Origin: Multifurca ochricompacta | Lineage: Eukaryota > Basidiomycota > Agaricomycetes > Russulales > Russulaceae | Length of the DNA: 64,000 nt | Reading direction: 5' to 3' | NCBI GenBank assembly: GCA_022496185.1 | Contig: WTXG01000127.1 | Span: forward strand, 45,294-109,293 | Shown: positions 12,387 to 22,827 of the stretch, one piece after another | Layout: each line of letters opens with the position of its first letter | Numbering within the stretch: the stretch's first letter is position 1 | The notes under the pieces: model-generated | The model's database searches: none | The model's input: only the letters and a program-made list of their open reading frames with translations | What the model was told of the DNA's origin: nothing | Program-made: the position numbers and the translations under genes

Positions 12387-14509
12387 ATGAGACCGACACG
12401 AGACCTCCCTAAAACTTTTCTATTCGCTCAACGGTCTGAAAACCTCTCCGTCGTCGAACGAACGAGACTTTCGTATGAACGAGCGAGAGCGATTGGCAAG
12501 GCATACGGTACGTTCATTATCCAAGTCGATCATCACCATCCTTTTATATGACTGAGGTTCAAGCTCAGCTCTGACCGTTGAGGACGTTCTCTTTCTCTCG
12601 CCCAAGTTCTGGGATCTACATACCGATCCCATTGCCAGCATCGATGGTGCTGCTGCCACTCTTCTCACTCTTCAGTATAATCTCTGCGCCGGAACCTTGG
12701 CGACTTATCTACCTCATCAACCCGACCTCGCCCCGCTTCTCCAACGTGTGTTAGATTTCGAAGTCTCGTAAGCGCCGTCGTTCGTAACCACCGCCACAAT
12801 CGCGTCATCATCTAATCCTTTCCAGAGGACAATACTGTCTAACTGAGATTGGCCATGGTCTCGATGTAATACACATGGAGACAACCGCTACTTTACTTTC
12901 CGATGGATCCTTTGACCTTCATACGCCATTAGAGCGAGCAGCAAAGTGAAAAGCCAACCTCTCACTGAGATGACCACCCGCTTATTACCACCATTCCAGG
13001 TACATGCCACCCACATCGCCAATTAGCCCTAGCTTTCCTTGCGTATCTGTCGTGTTCGCGCGGACCATTGTCCACGGGGAGGATCATGGCATAAAACCGT
13101 TTGTATTGCAGCTCCATGATGGAGAGTCAACGACACAAGGAGTCACGATCAAGTATGTCATGTATCACTTCTGCCATTTGCAAAACGCACCCTAACGAGT
13201 GACTCTCCCATCCTCTAGGGTCCTGCCTCCCCGCGGTGGCTCCCGTCCACTTAATCACTCATTAACATATTTCAATCATGTGAGACTCCCGGCGACGGCA
13301 CTGCTTGGAAGCACCAAGAAACCTAAGAACCTTCGGATAGCATTTTTCAACAATATCTATCGTGTCGCTGTAGGCACGATCGCCTTGAGCGCTCTTGGCA
13401 TACCTTCTTTGCAAGTAGCGTCCTACATCGCCGCTCGCTACAGCCTGCGACGGCATGTCGTTGACGCCGGTGGGGTATCCAAGCCGATCATCTCCTTCCG
13501 GACACAAAAGCAACCGATCCTCACCGCGGTTGCGCAGTCGTTCGTTCTGGAAGCGATGCATAAGCAGTCGGTCGCATGGTTCATGGACCCTGCCCTTGAC
13601 CCACGCGTGCGACATGCCGTGGCGACGGTGCACAAGGTTATGATGATCCAGACCGCTCAAGCAGCCAATTTCATACTCGGTGACCGATGTGGCGCGCAGG
13701 GTCTCTTTGAATCGAATCAACTCCCTTCAATGCACGTGCGTATTTACCCGACTTTAATAATCGCTTTCCTCCGTTCTGGTTCCTGATCATTTTTTCCAGT
13801 CTGACATGCGTGGGATCGCGATTGCTGAGGGTGACATGCTTGGTATTTCCATCCGTGAGTTGTATTATTATTATTTTCTTTCTTTCTTTTGTGCTCGTTT
13901 TCTCATGCCCCAATTCCAGGCCTTGCATCAGAGCTACTCCTCGGGCGTTACGCGATTGAACCGTCACGATATCCGGACAGTTTACTTGCGCAACACGAGC
14001 GAGGGCTTTTCTCTGAACTCCGTGCCATCCTCGCCGCAGCACCTAGCCATCGCAGCTCCACCTACGACAGAGACGTCCTCCCCCGTTCCCTTCCACTTAT
14101 ACAAGCCATCGGTCATCGCATCGCTTACGACGCTGCCCGCGCTGCTCAAGTAGATCCTCCTTTACTTGATTTGTTCGAGGCTGCCTCCGTGTTATTGGAT
14201 GAAGCTTGGTACGTCGAGAACCTTGGTGTGTCTCGGGCCGAGCTTCGGGAGCGAGAAGCTCGCGCGATTGAGGCGGCCTTCCCGCATTTAGAGGAGTATC
14301 TGTCGCGTATGGACGTAGCACCATATGTGGTGGCACCGATTGTGTCTGAGGATAGGTGGCAGCGGTTCATCGATACGCTACAGGTGTTTGGCGAGGCTCG
14401 GAGCGGATGGGGCGCAGGTACTGGTATCATGTCAGCCCTTCTCGATGATGAGTCAATGAGACCGCTACACGTAGCGCCTCATCGTCGAACTGTTCGGTCT
14501 ATGCTTTGA
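12387..14509 (+). CDS. Acyl-CoA oxidase/dehydrogenase-like protein, copy C
   Basis: Third paralogue, same strand as B. Exons 12387-12507, 12569-12767, 12826-12945, 13000-13152, 13219-13735, 13800-13854 and 13920-14509 join in frame to 584 aa. The start is MRPTRDLPK. Motifs: LTEIGHGLD, METTATL, HSLTYFNHVRLP, DRCGAQG, AEGD. The C-terminus RSML is a plausible PTS1 with a basic residue before the tripeptide, so peroxisomal matrix import is expected, as for copy A. Introns are 54-66 nt, shorter than most of B's. The last exon shares the identical tract with copy B. Intact, with TATA box upstream. Specific substrate not determinable. Confidence 0.88.
14045..14340 (+). repeat. Gene-conversion tract in copy C (partner 9544-9839)
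   Basis: Matches 9544-9839 perfectly over 296 bases. See the copy B entry for the borders. The direction of transfer cannot be decided here; comparison with a related species' orthologues would settle it. Confidence 0.8.
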
Positions 14510-17495
14510 ATGACCTTGATGTCTTTCCTTTTCTCTCTCTTGTTTCCGGGGTATATTTGTTACTCTCTCGGAAGGATTCCTCTCTCTCCCCCCCTTACCC
14601 ATTTCCGCTGCTACGTAGTAGTAGTATGTTTTTTTTTTCTGGGTTTCCCCAAACATTACTAGCAAAGTTTATACTTTTTTTTTTTCTACGTTCAGTAGTT
14701 TCTAATAGTAGTTGCAAGCAACGAATTCAATCACACGATTCACGGGCTACTACCAGTCGGGTCGGGACAAACTTGTACCGTGATCGGGTCTGTTTTTATT
14801 ATTATTATTTTATTATTTATTTTTTTAATCATTGGGTAGGAAAATAAGCGACTGATTAGTAATGGAGCGGGGAGGGTCTCTAAATGTCATCTGACCCCTA
14901 CCTCTGCCCCAAGAAAAGAACACAGGACACAACAATCCAATTAGTGGCGGGCGGCGGCGCCAACTTTGAGGGTGTGTGAGAAGGAGATATTGGCATAGAG
15001 ACCAAAGGAAGAGAAGGGAAGGGAAGGAAATGCTGTCACTTCAACTTCAACTTCCAACTCCTTTGGTCACGGGGGTCATGATGGTTCCTGCGCAGTAGAA
15101 CACACCCAAGAAGGGTGGGGGGACAATGTATCATGATATCAAATATCATTCATACATTACATACATAGCCTCCTCCAGCCCCTTCCTAGTAGGGAATGGC
15201 ATAGCGGACCGGACAGACAGACAACCCAGGGATGATACCCCCCTCCCCTTAAGAACGGAATGGTGGTGTAAACCCTTAAAGTATATATCCCCCCCACACA
15301 CATCCTCGCTTTACCGTCCCTTTAGCGAGCGCGGTTAACGGGAGGAGGGGGGGGAGAAGGAGGAAGGAAAGGGATTTAATCGTCATCATAATCAATAAAG
15401 AGAGCTTTGGATTTTGCGCCTCTCCTGACATATGACATGTACAATGGAATGGGTGAAATGGACAAATGGACAATGAAGACACGGAGACATGGGACATGAC
15501 GGACGGCAACCCCTCTCCACTCCCACCCTTTCCCCTACCCCTACTCCGTACCCTCCCATCGGCCCCGGTGACTAAAAACAAAATCGAGTTTTATTTATTT
15601 CATTAAGTCGTTTTTGTTTGTTTTTTGTTGTTTTATTACGGGAGAGGAAGATGGGGGAGGAAGGGGGGTATATATTCTACGTCAACCCTGGAATCTGATT
15701 GGCTGGTTTGTGCTACACGTTTTTTTTTTTATTAATTAAAAAACAAAAAGCCCCCGAAGTTGAGCGAGCGAGACAACACTCTTTTTCTCTTATCTTCTCC
15801 CTCTCTCCTCCCCTTTTTTTTTTCCTTCTTTTCGTATGTTCATTTTTTGTTACGCGGGAGCTGTATAAATTCATTTCAATCCCGGCTGACAAGATAATTT
15901 CCAAGCCCTCTCTCTCAGGGCCATCAGCGGAGTATCAATTTTCTAATTTTCTCTGGTCTGGTGAACAAACACCATAGAGTGGGGAGGGGGAGGGATTTAT
16001 TTCAGATTCCCCTCATGATCAGATCAGATCAGATAATCTTCGGACTTCTCCAAGAACCGTTATATTGCATTGCACCGCTTGTGAGTGGGGGGGGCGGGGG
16101 GGTAGGGGCCACAACTCCATGTTCAAAAACAAAAATAAGAAAAAACTACTCACGCATGACGAACAACAGATCCCCCTGACGTCCAAAGTGTGTCTGTGCT
16201 GTGTGACGTTGAGCGCTATCGTTAGTTGGTGCTTATCGAACCAACCAACTGTCGTTGAATGAATAAATGAATATTTCATTGATGACGATCGATGTAATGT
16301 AACACTTGCGATGGGGGGGATGCGGCGAGGGAAAGGGGAGGGAAGATGGGTGTTGTTCCAGCTACCTTCAGCTGCCTTGCCTGCCTTGCTTGTACGCAAA
16401 TTAATTAATACTCGATTAGTCACCTCCGCACCCGCCAATTCTCGGCCCTGGCCTGACCTTTGGAGAGCTGAGTTCTCATTGCACTTCCGGAACGTACCCC
16501 CCTCCCCCCCCTGGGTCAGTCAGATCACTGGCGTAGTATAATATATATCTTGCTGGGGGAGTGCTTATCTGCCTTGAATGGCAATCTAATTTCACAGATT
16601 GCTCACCTTGCGTGCGCCCTCCGCACCACCATCATTGATTGACCCCATCACACCGCCAGACCCAGAGGTATTGCAAATCCAAAGAATATATTATAATATA
16701 AAGAAAACCATCGCCTTCTTTCTTGGGGATTGTAAGGCAGAGAGACAGGACCTTATAGAGGTATCACCACTTCCGAGTGAATGGCTCTACAAACAAAGAA
16801 GGTTCACCAATAAAGTTGACTGACACAACTTTAAAAAGGAATAAAAAGGGTTGCGCCTATAAATTGACTGGGCCTTTATATGATTGAGAACAGCTTCGGT
16901 GCCATAAGCACCTCTGGTCATTAAGCGTTGTTTTATTTTATTTTTTTCGTTTTACAGAGGCCCTTCCTTTTCTCCTTCAGGGATAGGTGGCCGATTGGTT
17001 TTTCTTATTAAATACTTTTTTTTTTTTCCTCCGAGACTATACTCGACAACTCCCACGAAAGCTATGGCGTGAGAGGTAACACCTTCTTTGACAACTAACT
17101 CCTCCTCTTTGTCTAGCTTAGGTTTTTACACGCATGCATCCCGTAACTGTATAGCAAGAGCCGCGAGGGGTGTTTTGTTTTGTTTTGTTTGATACTACCC
17201 TGAGTTGTTGAGTTGTTCTTGATCAAAGCGTGGTTACTAAACTGTCACATTAGCCGTGTACCCACGCCACGAGGTTGAGGCATCTGGCATCCGCTATTCC
17301 CCGCTGTGTGCCTTATCATTTATTTTGCTTTTTTGAAGAAGATGAGAAGCATATGGGTCAATGTGACCACCGTCGAAATCGGAACCGCGAGGTGCGAGGT
17401 AAACCCACCCCTCAAACGCGCACACCCGTCAATCAAAATAGTCGGGATCCCTTGATTGTTTTTACCAAGCGAGAGACACAACTCAACCCAACCCT

Positions 17496-17531
17496 GGATC
17501 CGGGGAGAAGTTGCAGCAAATCCCCGGATCC
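17496..17531. repeat. 10-bp perfect inverted repeat with BamHI-type cores
   Basis: GGATCCGGGG (17496-17505) and CCCCGGATCC (17522-17531) can pair across a 16-base loop. Two further GGGATCCCT strings lie near 17444 and 17563. One such repeat is not far from chance expectation in 64 kb; no function is assigned. Confidence 0.35.
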
Positions 17532-18040
17532 TTCCCCCTTCCTTCGCTAGGCCTTAGACCTCATGGGATCCCTCGGACCCACCATCCGCAAATCAAATCA
17601 ATGCTCGCCATATGGTATATGTATTGACGGCAAAGCATCCATACCATTCCACCCATGAGACACTCCTTATGGACCTCGTCTCGTGTGCGCACGTGCCTCA
17701 CATTCTTACAACTCCGCCCCCTCCGCCCCTCCCTCCCTCCATCATCAACCATCATCATTACGCCTTGGAAGAAATACCCACCCACCCCTGCGAACACCAG
17801 TACACCTGTCGCAGTTAGCTGCACGTTGCCCGCCCACGCTTGCGTCAATTGAAAATCACTTGAGTGGCCCCCCCCCCCTGAGCGCAGTTGGAAAAAAACA
17901 TCGCCGTTCGCGTATATATATATTAAAGGTCGTGGCGAACCCCGTATCTCCAGTTGGGTTTGGCGACTTGGCATCGCGGGCGATAAAGTGTGGACGAACA
18001 GACGGACGGCGGAAACTTTGGTTCAGCAGCTCAGCAGTTC

Positions 18041-18074
18041 TTTTTTTTTTTTTTTTTTCTTTTTTTTTTTTTTT
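18041..18074 (+). repeat. Poly-T tract
   Basis: Thirty-three T residues broken only by one C at 18059. On the minus strand it is poly-A, but no retroelement body precedes it that I can recognise. Confidence 0.7.
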
Positions 18075-19810
18075 CAATTCGGTGTATGAGCCTTTTTACT
18101 CTCGACGTTTACGCGTGAGTGGCGCTGTCCCTGTCCCCCTGACTCGTGGTTAAGTTGCGCGCGTGATCAAAAAAATCCGTTCGTGAGAGTGTGAAAAATC
18201 CTCATGGCATGGCACGCGAGGGAAGGGGGGGGGGAGGGGGAAGGTAGGAACGACATTAAGGGTGCAAATAATGCGGAAAAGAACGGTGCGTAGTATACGT
18301 GTGGCCGTCATCGCATAGTGGATTGGAATCTCATCTCCCCTTGCCCCCCCCCTGCGCTTCGCTGCGCCTCGCCTCGCCTGTCATCATCACATCACGACCT
18401 CTTTTGAACCGCGCGCGCACGGTGCAACGAAACCAACACCAGAGTTTCACAAAAGTGACATAAACCAACGCGAGTGGCTTACTGAGCCATAAGCACATTC
18501 CCTCCCCGGCTCCCTGGGATAAACATCCCAACTCGCATGGACGTCGTATGCGCCACCGCAACCAGCACAATATGACATAACATAAACTTCTTTTTCTTTC
18601 TTTTTTGCAATTCCCCCCTAGTTGAGTTGATAATGTGCAATGAAGGGTTTCGAAATGATTCTTTGGCGTGCCCCCCCCACCCCCCTCCTCAGCGAGCGAC
18701 AGAACCCCCGCACCTCTTAAATCACGAAGATAATGACGGCGTGTGTGAGGGAAATCCTTAAAGCGGGCCTTGGATGATACTTTCCGAGAAAGTGTTATCA
18801 GGCGGGGGGGGGGAGCACTGTACACGATTATTTTTTAAGTGAATGGCTTGAGAGGGCGGCGATTTGCCACGCGGGGGACAACACCATAGTCATGCGCATG
18901 TCCGATTCAACTGATTTCGACTCCCAGAGTCATCGGCTGTTGGTCGTTGTGTGACTTACAGTTGCAGTAGAAACCGACACACACACACCCTCCCTACCAG
19001 GCCCCTCGCCGGTGTATACCCGTGGATACTACACAAGTCAAGCCAGGGGCTAGTTGGAAATGAAGGCAGTAGCTAATCCAAACACTTCAAAAGTCCTTGG
19101 CATCAGATTAGCTCATCTCGTCGCTGCTCGCTCAATGTGGAATATGAGGATCAAAGGGGAACTCTGGCTTGTGAAGCAACATTGTCGAAATTTGGGTGTA
19201 ACACCCAACCCTAGCCAGGTGTCATCCGTTGAGTTAAGTAGCATTTAAAGGGACGTCTAAGAATCGGGTAAAGGCCGGGCTAGCACAGAGATTACGTAGG
19301 GATGAAGTTATCATTTCGCAAGTTCTCTTAGACTCTGGCACCAAAAGGGGGGTCGTGGTACGTTTCCACACGCGTCAAAAGCTAAGTTTACGTTTCTTGT
19401 CTTAAAAAAACGCTTGATTCCGGATGCAGGGGTTGGCCCAATGACTGTCACTATCGACGAACAAGACAACATTTGGAGTGAAAAAATAAAAATGAAAATG
19501 AACACGTCACGTGATATAATAAGCAAGTCAATTAGCAATGCTCATATTTAGAATAGTGCGAGATCAACGTACTCATTTAAAAAATGCGGTATATGTCCTT
19601 GTCCTGCATCATTACACGGCAAGTCGAGGTCGCTGAATCATTCTTCCACAGCCTGAAATCTTACATGATGATGAGGAACTCGGAGTCATCGAGGAGGCAA
19701 AGACCATCTTTTACGCACAGGCCGAATTACCTATGCGACAAATTTTTATTATTTACCTTTTTTTTTGGGGAGCACATTCATGACGTGACGATCGTTATAA
19801 CTTCTTCTAG

Positions 19811-20260
19811 GGAGAACCCATCCCACTCGTCTTGCATCCGGTGCTGTCCAAATACCTCCTCAAAATTAATATCAGCAATCAAGCCATCGATCACGATTAT
19901 GATCTCCCACCCGAAGAAATAACTTCCCCCTCGTGAACACTCTCAAACTGGAGAACCTTCAAGGATATCCACAGATCATTGACGTTCAGGCATCGGAGAA
20001 ATCCCCCAGCCCAGCTATCGGAATCACCGTGCGAGATGTGCTGAGGACGATAGGAAACCCTCGCGCAGACGGAAGGAGTTGGCGTGTAGGATATAGATTA
20101 CCTGCGTGGCAGGAACAGGCTCCAGATCTTTCCGAAACTCTTGCGATGCTTCTTCTGTCCACCATCATTCCTACAGAACCCTCGTGAGTCGAATGTTCAG
20201 CCCCATTTTTTGCTTGCTCAACTTTGCAAACTTCTATCATCTAGGGATGAATCACCCTAA
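19811..20260 (+). pseudogene. DUF6699-type fungal protein, 3' part, frame broken
   Basis: After a good acceptor (ttcttctag, ending 19810) the sequence encodes PIPLVLHPVLSKYL and later DHDYDLPPEE, then in another frame TLKLENLQGYP, IDVQAS and GITVRDVLRTIG. This LHPxL ... TVxDVL order is characteristic of DUF6699 proteins common in Agaricomycetes; their function is unknown. The frame is broken by one missing base in the C run 19926-19930; with one more C the two parts join. An intron at 20184-20244 leads to a short final exon ending SDESP and TAA. The first exon was not found. This could be an assembly indel rather than a true pseudogene. Its 3' end faces that of the F-box gene. Confidence 0.55.
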
Positions 20261-20389
20261 CTGGCCCATTAAGGATCCTGATTAGGTGACAGAGGCAGAA
20301 TTTAGCGTACTTGAGTACATAACAAGGTACATAAATGTAGGTTAAAGTAGGTTAAGAGTAAAATTTTCACGAAAACATTTATTACATAT

Positions 20390-21847
20390 TCATGCCATGA
20401 ATGGGCTCTGAGACAATCTCATGCCGTAATCTTCATTGACAGCATTTACTTTCACAGCGCGGCCAGCCTTTTTTAGAGCAGCAGCAACGAGCTTTGAAGG
20501 GTCAAAGTTCGTGGTGCTCTCTCTAGAGGATTCTTTAACATCCACTTCAATTTCTTCCAGCGCAGGCAAAACACCTGACGCATGACCCCTTCGGAGGAAT
20601 TTTACAAGATCCGGCACTGCATCTATATCCACCCGGAGTTTATTCGCGCTACGGAAAGGCTTGAATATCGAATGAAATGGAATATTGCACGGTTCCAACT
20701 TCCGGTCATTGGCGAATCCAGGAAGCCTGAGGACAAGTTTCTCTGCGGCGGCGAGTGCCATGGCAAGCACGTCACAGGTGTCCTGCATCATAAGCATACT
20801 TCGAGGGTACGTTGTCCCTAAGATGCATATTTCGAACGGAGGATATCCGTGCGTGTCTTCGTTGAATGAATTCCCCCGCATGCAGAAATGGAACCGGTGA
20901 CCAGGGAGAATTGCGTGGGCTACAGGATACTGCTTCTCTGCCAGCACACCCAAAATGAACTTGTACATGCCCGCGATTGAAAGCCCTGGTCTATCATATA
21001 ATGAAATTTTGAGGAGTCTCAGGGGGACGGGAGTGAGTCCAGAAAGGAGTTCCTCCAGATATTCTCGATTTCCCCTAAGTTCTAGTCCTGTCAAGCTGGC
21101 GAGCGTGATAATCTCGCTACTCGGAGTGTGAGGGAACACCGAGTCGTCAATTTTAGGGTAGTCGGACGCAAAAGTCATTTTAACCCGACGTAGCTGTTGC
21201 ATCGATTGCAAATGGGCGAGTAACACTCGAGGAGATAGGCACGACACCCTGCTATCGATATCCTCCAAACTGAGTTCGACAAGGCTCGTGGCCGATAGTA
21301 ATAATGGCGATAGTATGGGGAGGGCAGCGGGATCAATTTCAAGAAGGCGCAGACGCGGAGCAGAAACTCGGAGAAAAGTCTTGGGAAGTTTCAGCTCGCG
21401 GGAACGGATTGTGAGATCATCCAATATTGGAAATGGGGAATTAAGCGCGGTGAGAAGGCCGTTATACTTGTCTACCGAATCCAATAGGTGGAGCTTGTGC
21501 ACACGGTCTGGGTGTTTCTCGAGCGCGAACCGTACGCTTTTCTCATCCAAACCGCTCATGAATCCTTCATAGACGAGGAGAATCGGCAAAGATGGAAAAC
21601 AGGCTATCGTTCGCCGAACATGCAACATGTGCTTCTTGAAATAGAGAAACAAATCCAACCGGGCCGCCGATGCAAGTACGACACGTCTCCACCTCTGGCA
21701 CACATGTGCAAGCCTATGCCATCCGCATGTGCGGCCGGTCCAGTATTCCTCATAAGAATTGTAAAGGGAACTGCCATAGAGAGACTTTAGTCTGAGTTGG
21801 ATGCAAGAGAATATTTCCACTAGAATATCATCGGACACTTTATCCAT
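20390..21847 (-). CDS. F-box protein, LRR-like C-terminal region
   Basis: Single-exon gene, 485 aa, intact. The N-terminus has an F-box: VSDDILVEIFSCI, a spacer, then WHRLAHVCQRWRRVVLAS and LDLFL (residues about 4-70). F-box proteins bind Skp1 in SCF ubiquitin ligases and recruit substrates. The rest contains irregular Leu-rich segments (for example LVELSLEDID, SLTGLELRG, LRLLKISLYD) resembling the degenerate LRRs of the large Agaricomycete F-box family. The substrate is unknown. Such genes are numerous and fast-evolving in mushrooms. Absence of introns is usual in this family. Confidence 0.85.
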   Translation of the reverse strand: MDKVSDDILVEIFSCIQLRLKSLYGSSLYNSYEEYWTGRTCGWHRLAHVCQRWRRVVLASAARLDLFLYFKKHMLHVRRTIACFPSLPILLVYEGFMSGLDEKSVRFALEKHPDRVHKLHLLDSVDKYNGLLTALNSPFPILDDLTIRSRELKLPKTFLRVSAPRLRLLEIDPAALPILSPLLLSATSLVELSLEDIDSRVSCLSPRVLLAHLQSMQQLRRVKMTFASDYPKIDDSVFPHTPSSEIITLASLTGLELRGNREYLEELLSGLTPVPLRLLKISLYDRPGLSIAGMYKFILGVLAEKQYPVAHAILPGHRFHFCMRGNSFNEDTHGYPPFEICILGTTYPRSMLMMQDTCDVLAMALAAAEKLVLRLPGFANDRKLEPCNIPFHSIFKPFRSANKLRVDIDAVPDLVKFLRRGHASGVLPALEEIEVDVKESSRESTTNFDPSKLVAAALKKAGRAVKVNAVNEDYGMRLSQSPFMA

Positions 21848-22021
21848 CGGTGAACAATATTTGGATGAAAAGTCCCCGGTCAGCGAAAGTCAGTAGGACG
21901 AAGTAGGAAAGGTTCATACCGTTGTGGTACTCCAATGGCGACACTCATATTGCTCGGTGGGTGAGGTTCAAGTATGGATTCAAGTGTGGGGAAAGTGGGA
22001 AGAGGGGCCAAAGTGGACATG

Positions 22022-22144
22022 TGACGTAGGGTGTCACGTTTTGCAAGCCTTGATTACATGTAGGGTAGTTTTCACATATCTTCTTCGTTTGTAACAGGAG
22101 TGACGTCCTCAACACAACGTCACTCTTCAGCTTTCTTATTTAAA
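22022..22144. promoter_or_regulatory. CRE-like TGACGT cluster and TATA-like box
   Basis: TGACGT occurs at 22022-22027 and 22101-22106, and the reverse ACGTCA at 22117-22122. The last two form an 8-bp inverted repeat, AGTGACGT (22099-22106) and ACGTCACT (22117-22124). TTATTTAAA follows at 22136-22144. The arrangement resembles a bZIP-responsive promoter on the plus strand, yet no ORF starts before the E2 gene at 22828. It may also serve the divergent F-box gene. Confidence 0.4.
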
Positions 22145-22649
22145 CCCGTAGGACTACGTCTCAGTATCTCCCAGTCTTGAGCTTCTGTATTCTACTTAGC
22201 TCTCAGACCAGGAAACCCAGCTTGTCTTTTCTTTGCCTAAGCTGCGCGCTGAAGCAATTGTTTAATCACCCAAACTAATTATCTTGAAACCAAGTGACAA
22301 GAGCTTCAAACGTAATATGGGGTGTGGCCGGTGACCGATGATTGGCGTACTGGTTTCAAAAGAAAAGTCAGATATCAAACAGTATCCAGTGCCAGTTCAA
22401 GTGGACGTGCTAGCTGGTCATACTTTCATGCGGACATTGTCGTCATCTCGAGAATCGAGCCATGCGTATCCCCAACAGCGTTTTGATAATGTTCTTCGAA
22501 AATCATGAAAGTCATGATATACCTCCCTCGTGTATCTCACCCGCATCCGCCTAACCCGCCTACCATTCTCTCATACAACGCTCTACTACTGCCCTCTCTG
22601 CCCAGGTTAAATTTTTTAATTTTTAAGAATAGGGATTTCGGGTATCGGC

Positions 22650-22663
22650 GGTTCACGTGAACC
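22650..22663. promoter_or_regulatory. 14-bp palindrome with an E-box, upstream of E2
   Basis: GGTTCACGTGAACC is a perfect palindrome containing CACGTG, the core bound by bHLH factors. It lies about 165 bp before the start of the branched-chain E2 gene. Binding is inferred, not shown. Confidence 0.4.
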
Positions 22664-22827
22664 ATATGGCGGGTTCTTGGCTTATGTAACCGTGGCGTCA
22701 CAGACCGGACCATAAATCGGCTCGGACGGACCATACTGATTATTGAACCGGGCCGGCTTCAATACTTGGCACCCTCAGCGCAACCTCGCAAAAAGTTTAG
22801 TGGTTTTATTCCTACTCCTGCTCTGCG

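Larger units (their letters stand above)
14510..19800. other. Gene-poor, low-complexity region
   Basis: About 5.3 kb in which I recognise no gene. Composition is patchy, with long T, C, GA and CT stretches (for example T-rich 15720-15840 and a GATCA repeat near 16017-16034). Frames up to about 160 codons exist on both strands but are rich in Ser, Arg, Pro or Phe from low-complexity DNA and have no family resemblance. It could hold a lncRNA or eroded repeats. Confidence 0.45.

Noticed and set aside
17496..17531. Hairpin as a transcription terminator or element end
   Set aside because: A 10-bp inverted repeat is near chance frequency in 64 kb, and intrinsic terminators of this kind are not used by fungal RNA polymerase II; listed only as a repeat.
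18331..18825. 164-codon minus-strand frame
   Set aside because: Arg/Ser/Gly-rich translation of low-complexity DNA with no homology, no splice partners and no promoter-like context.
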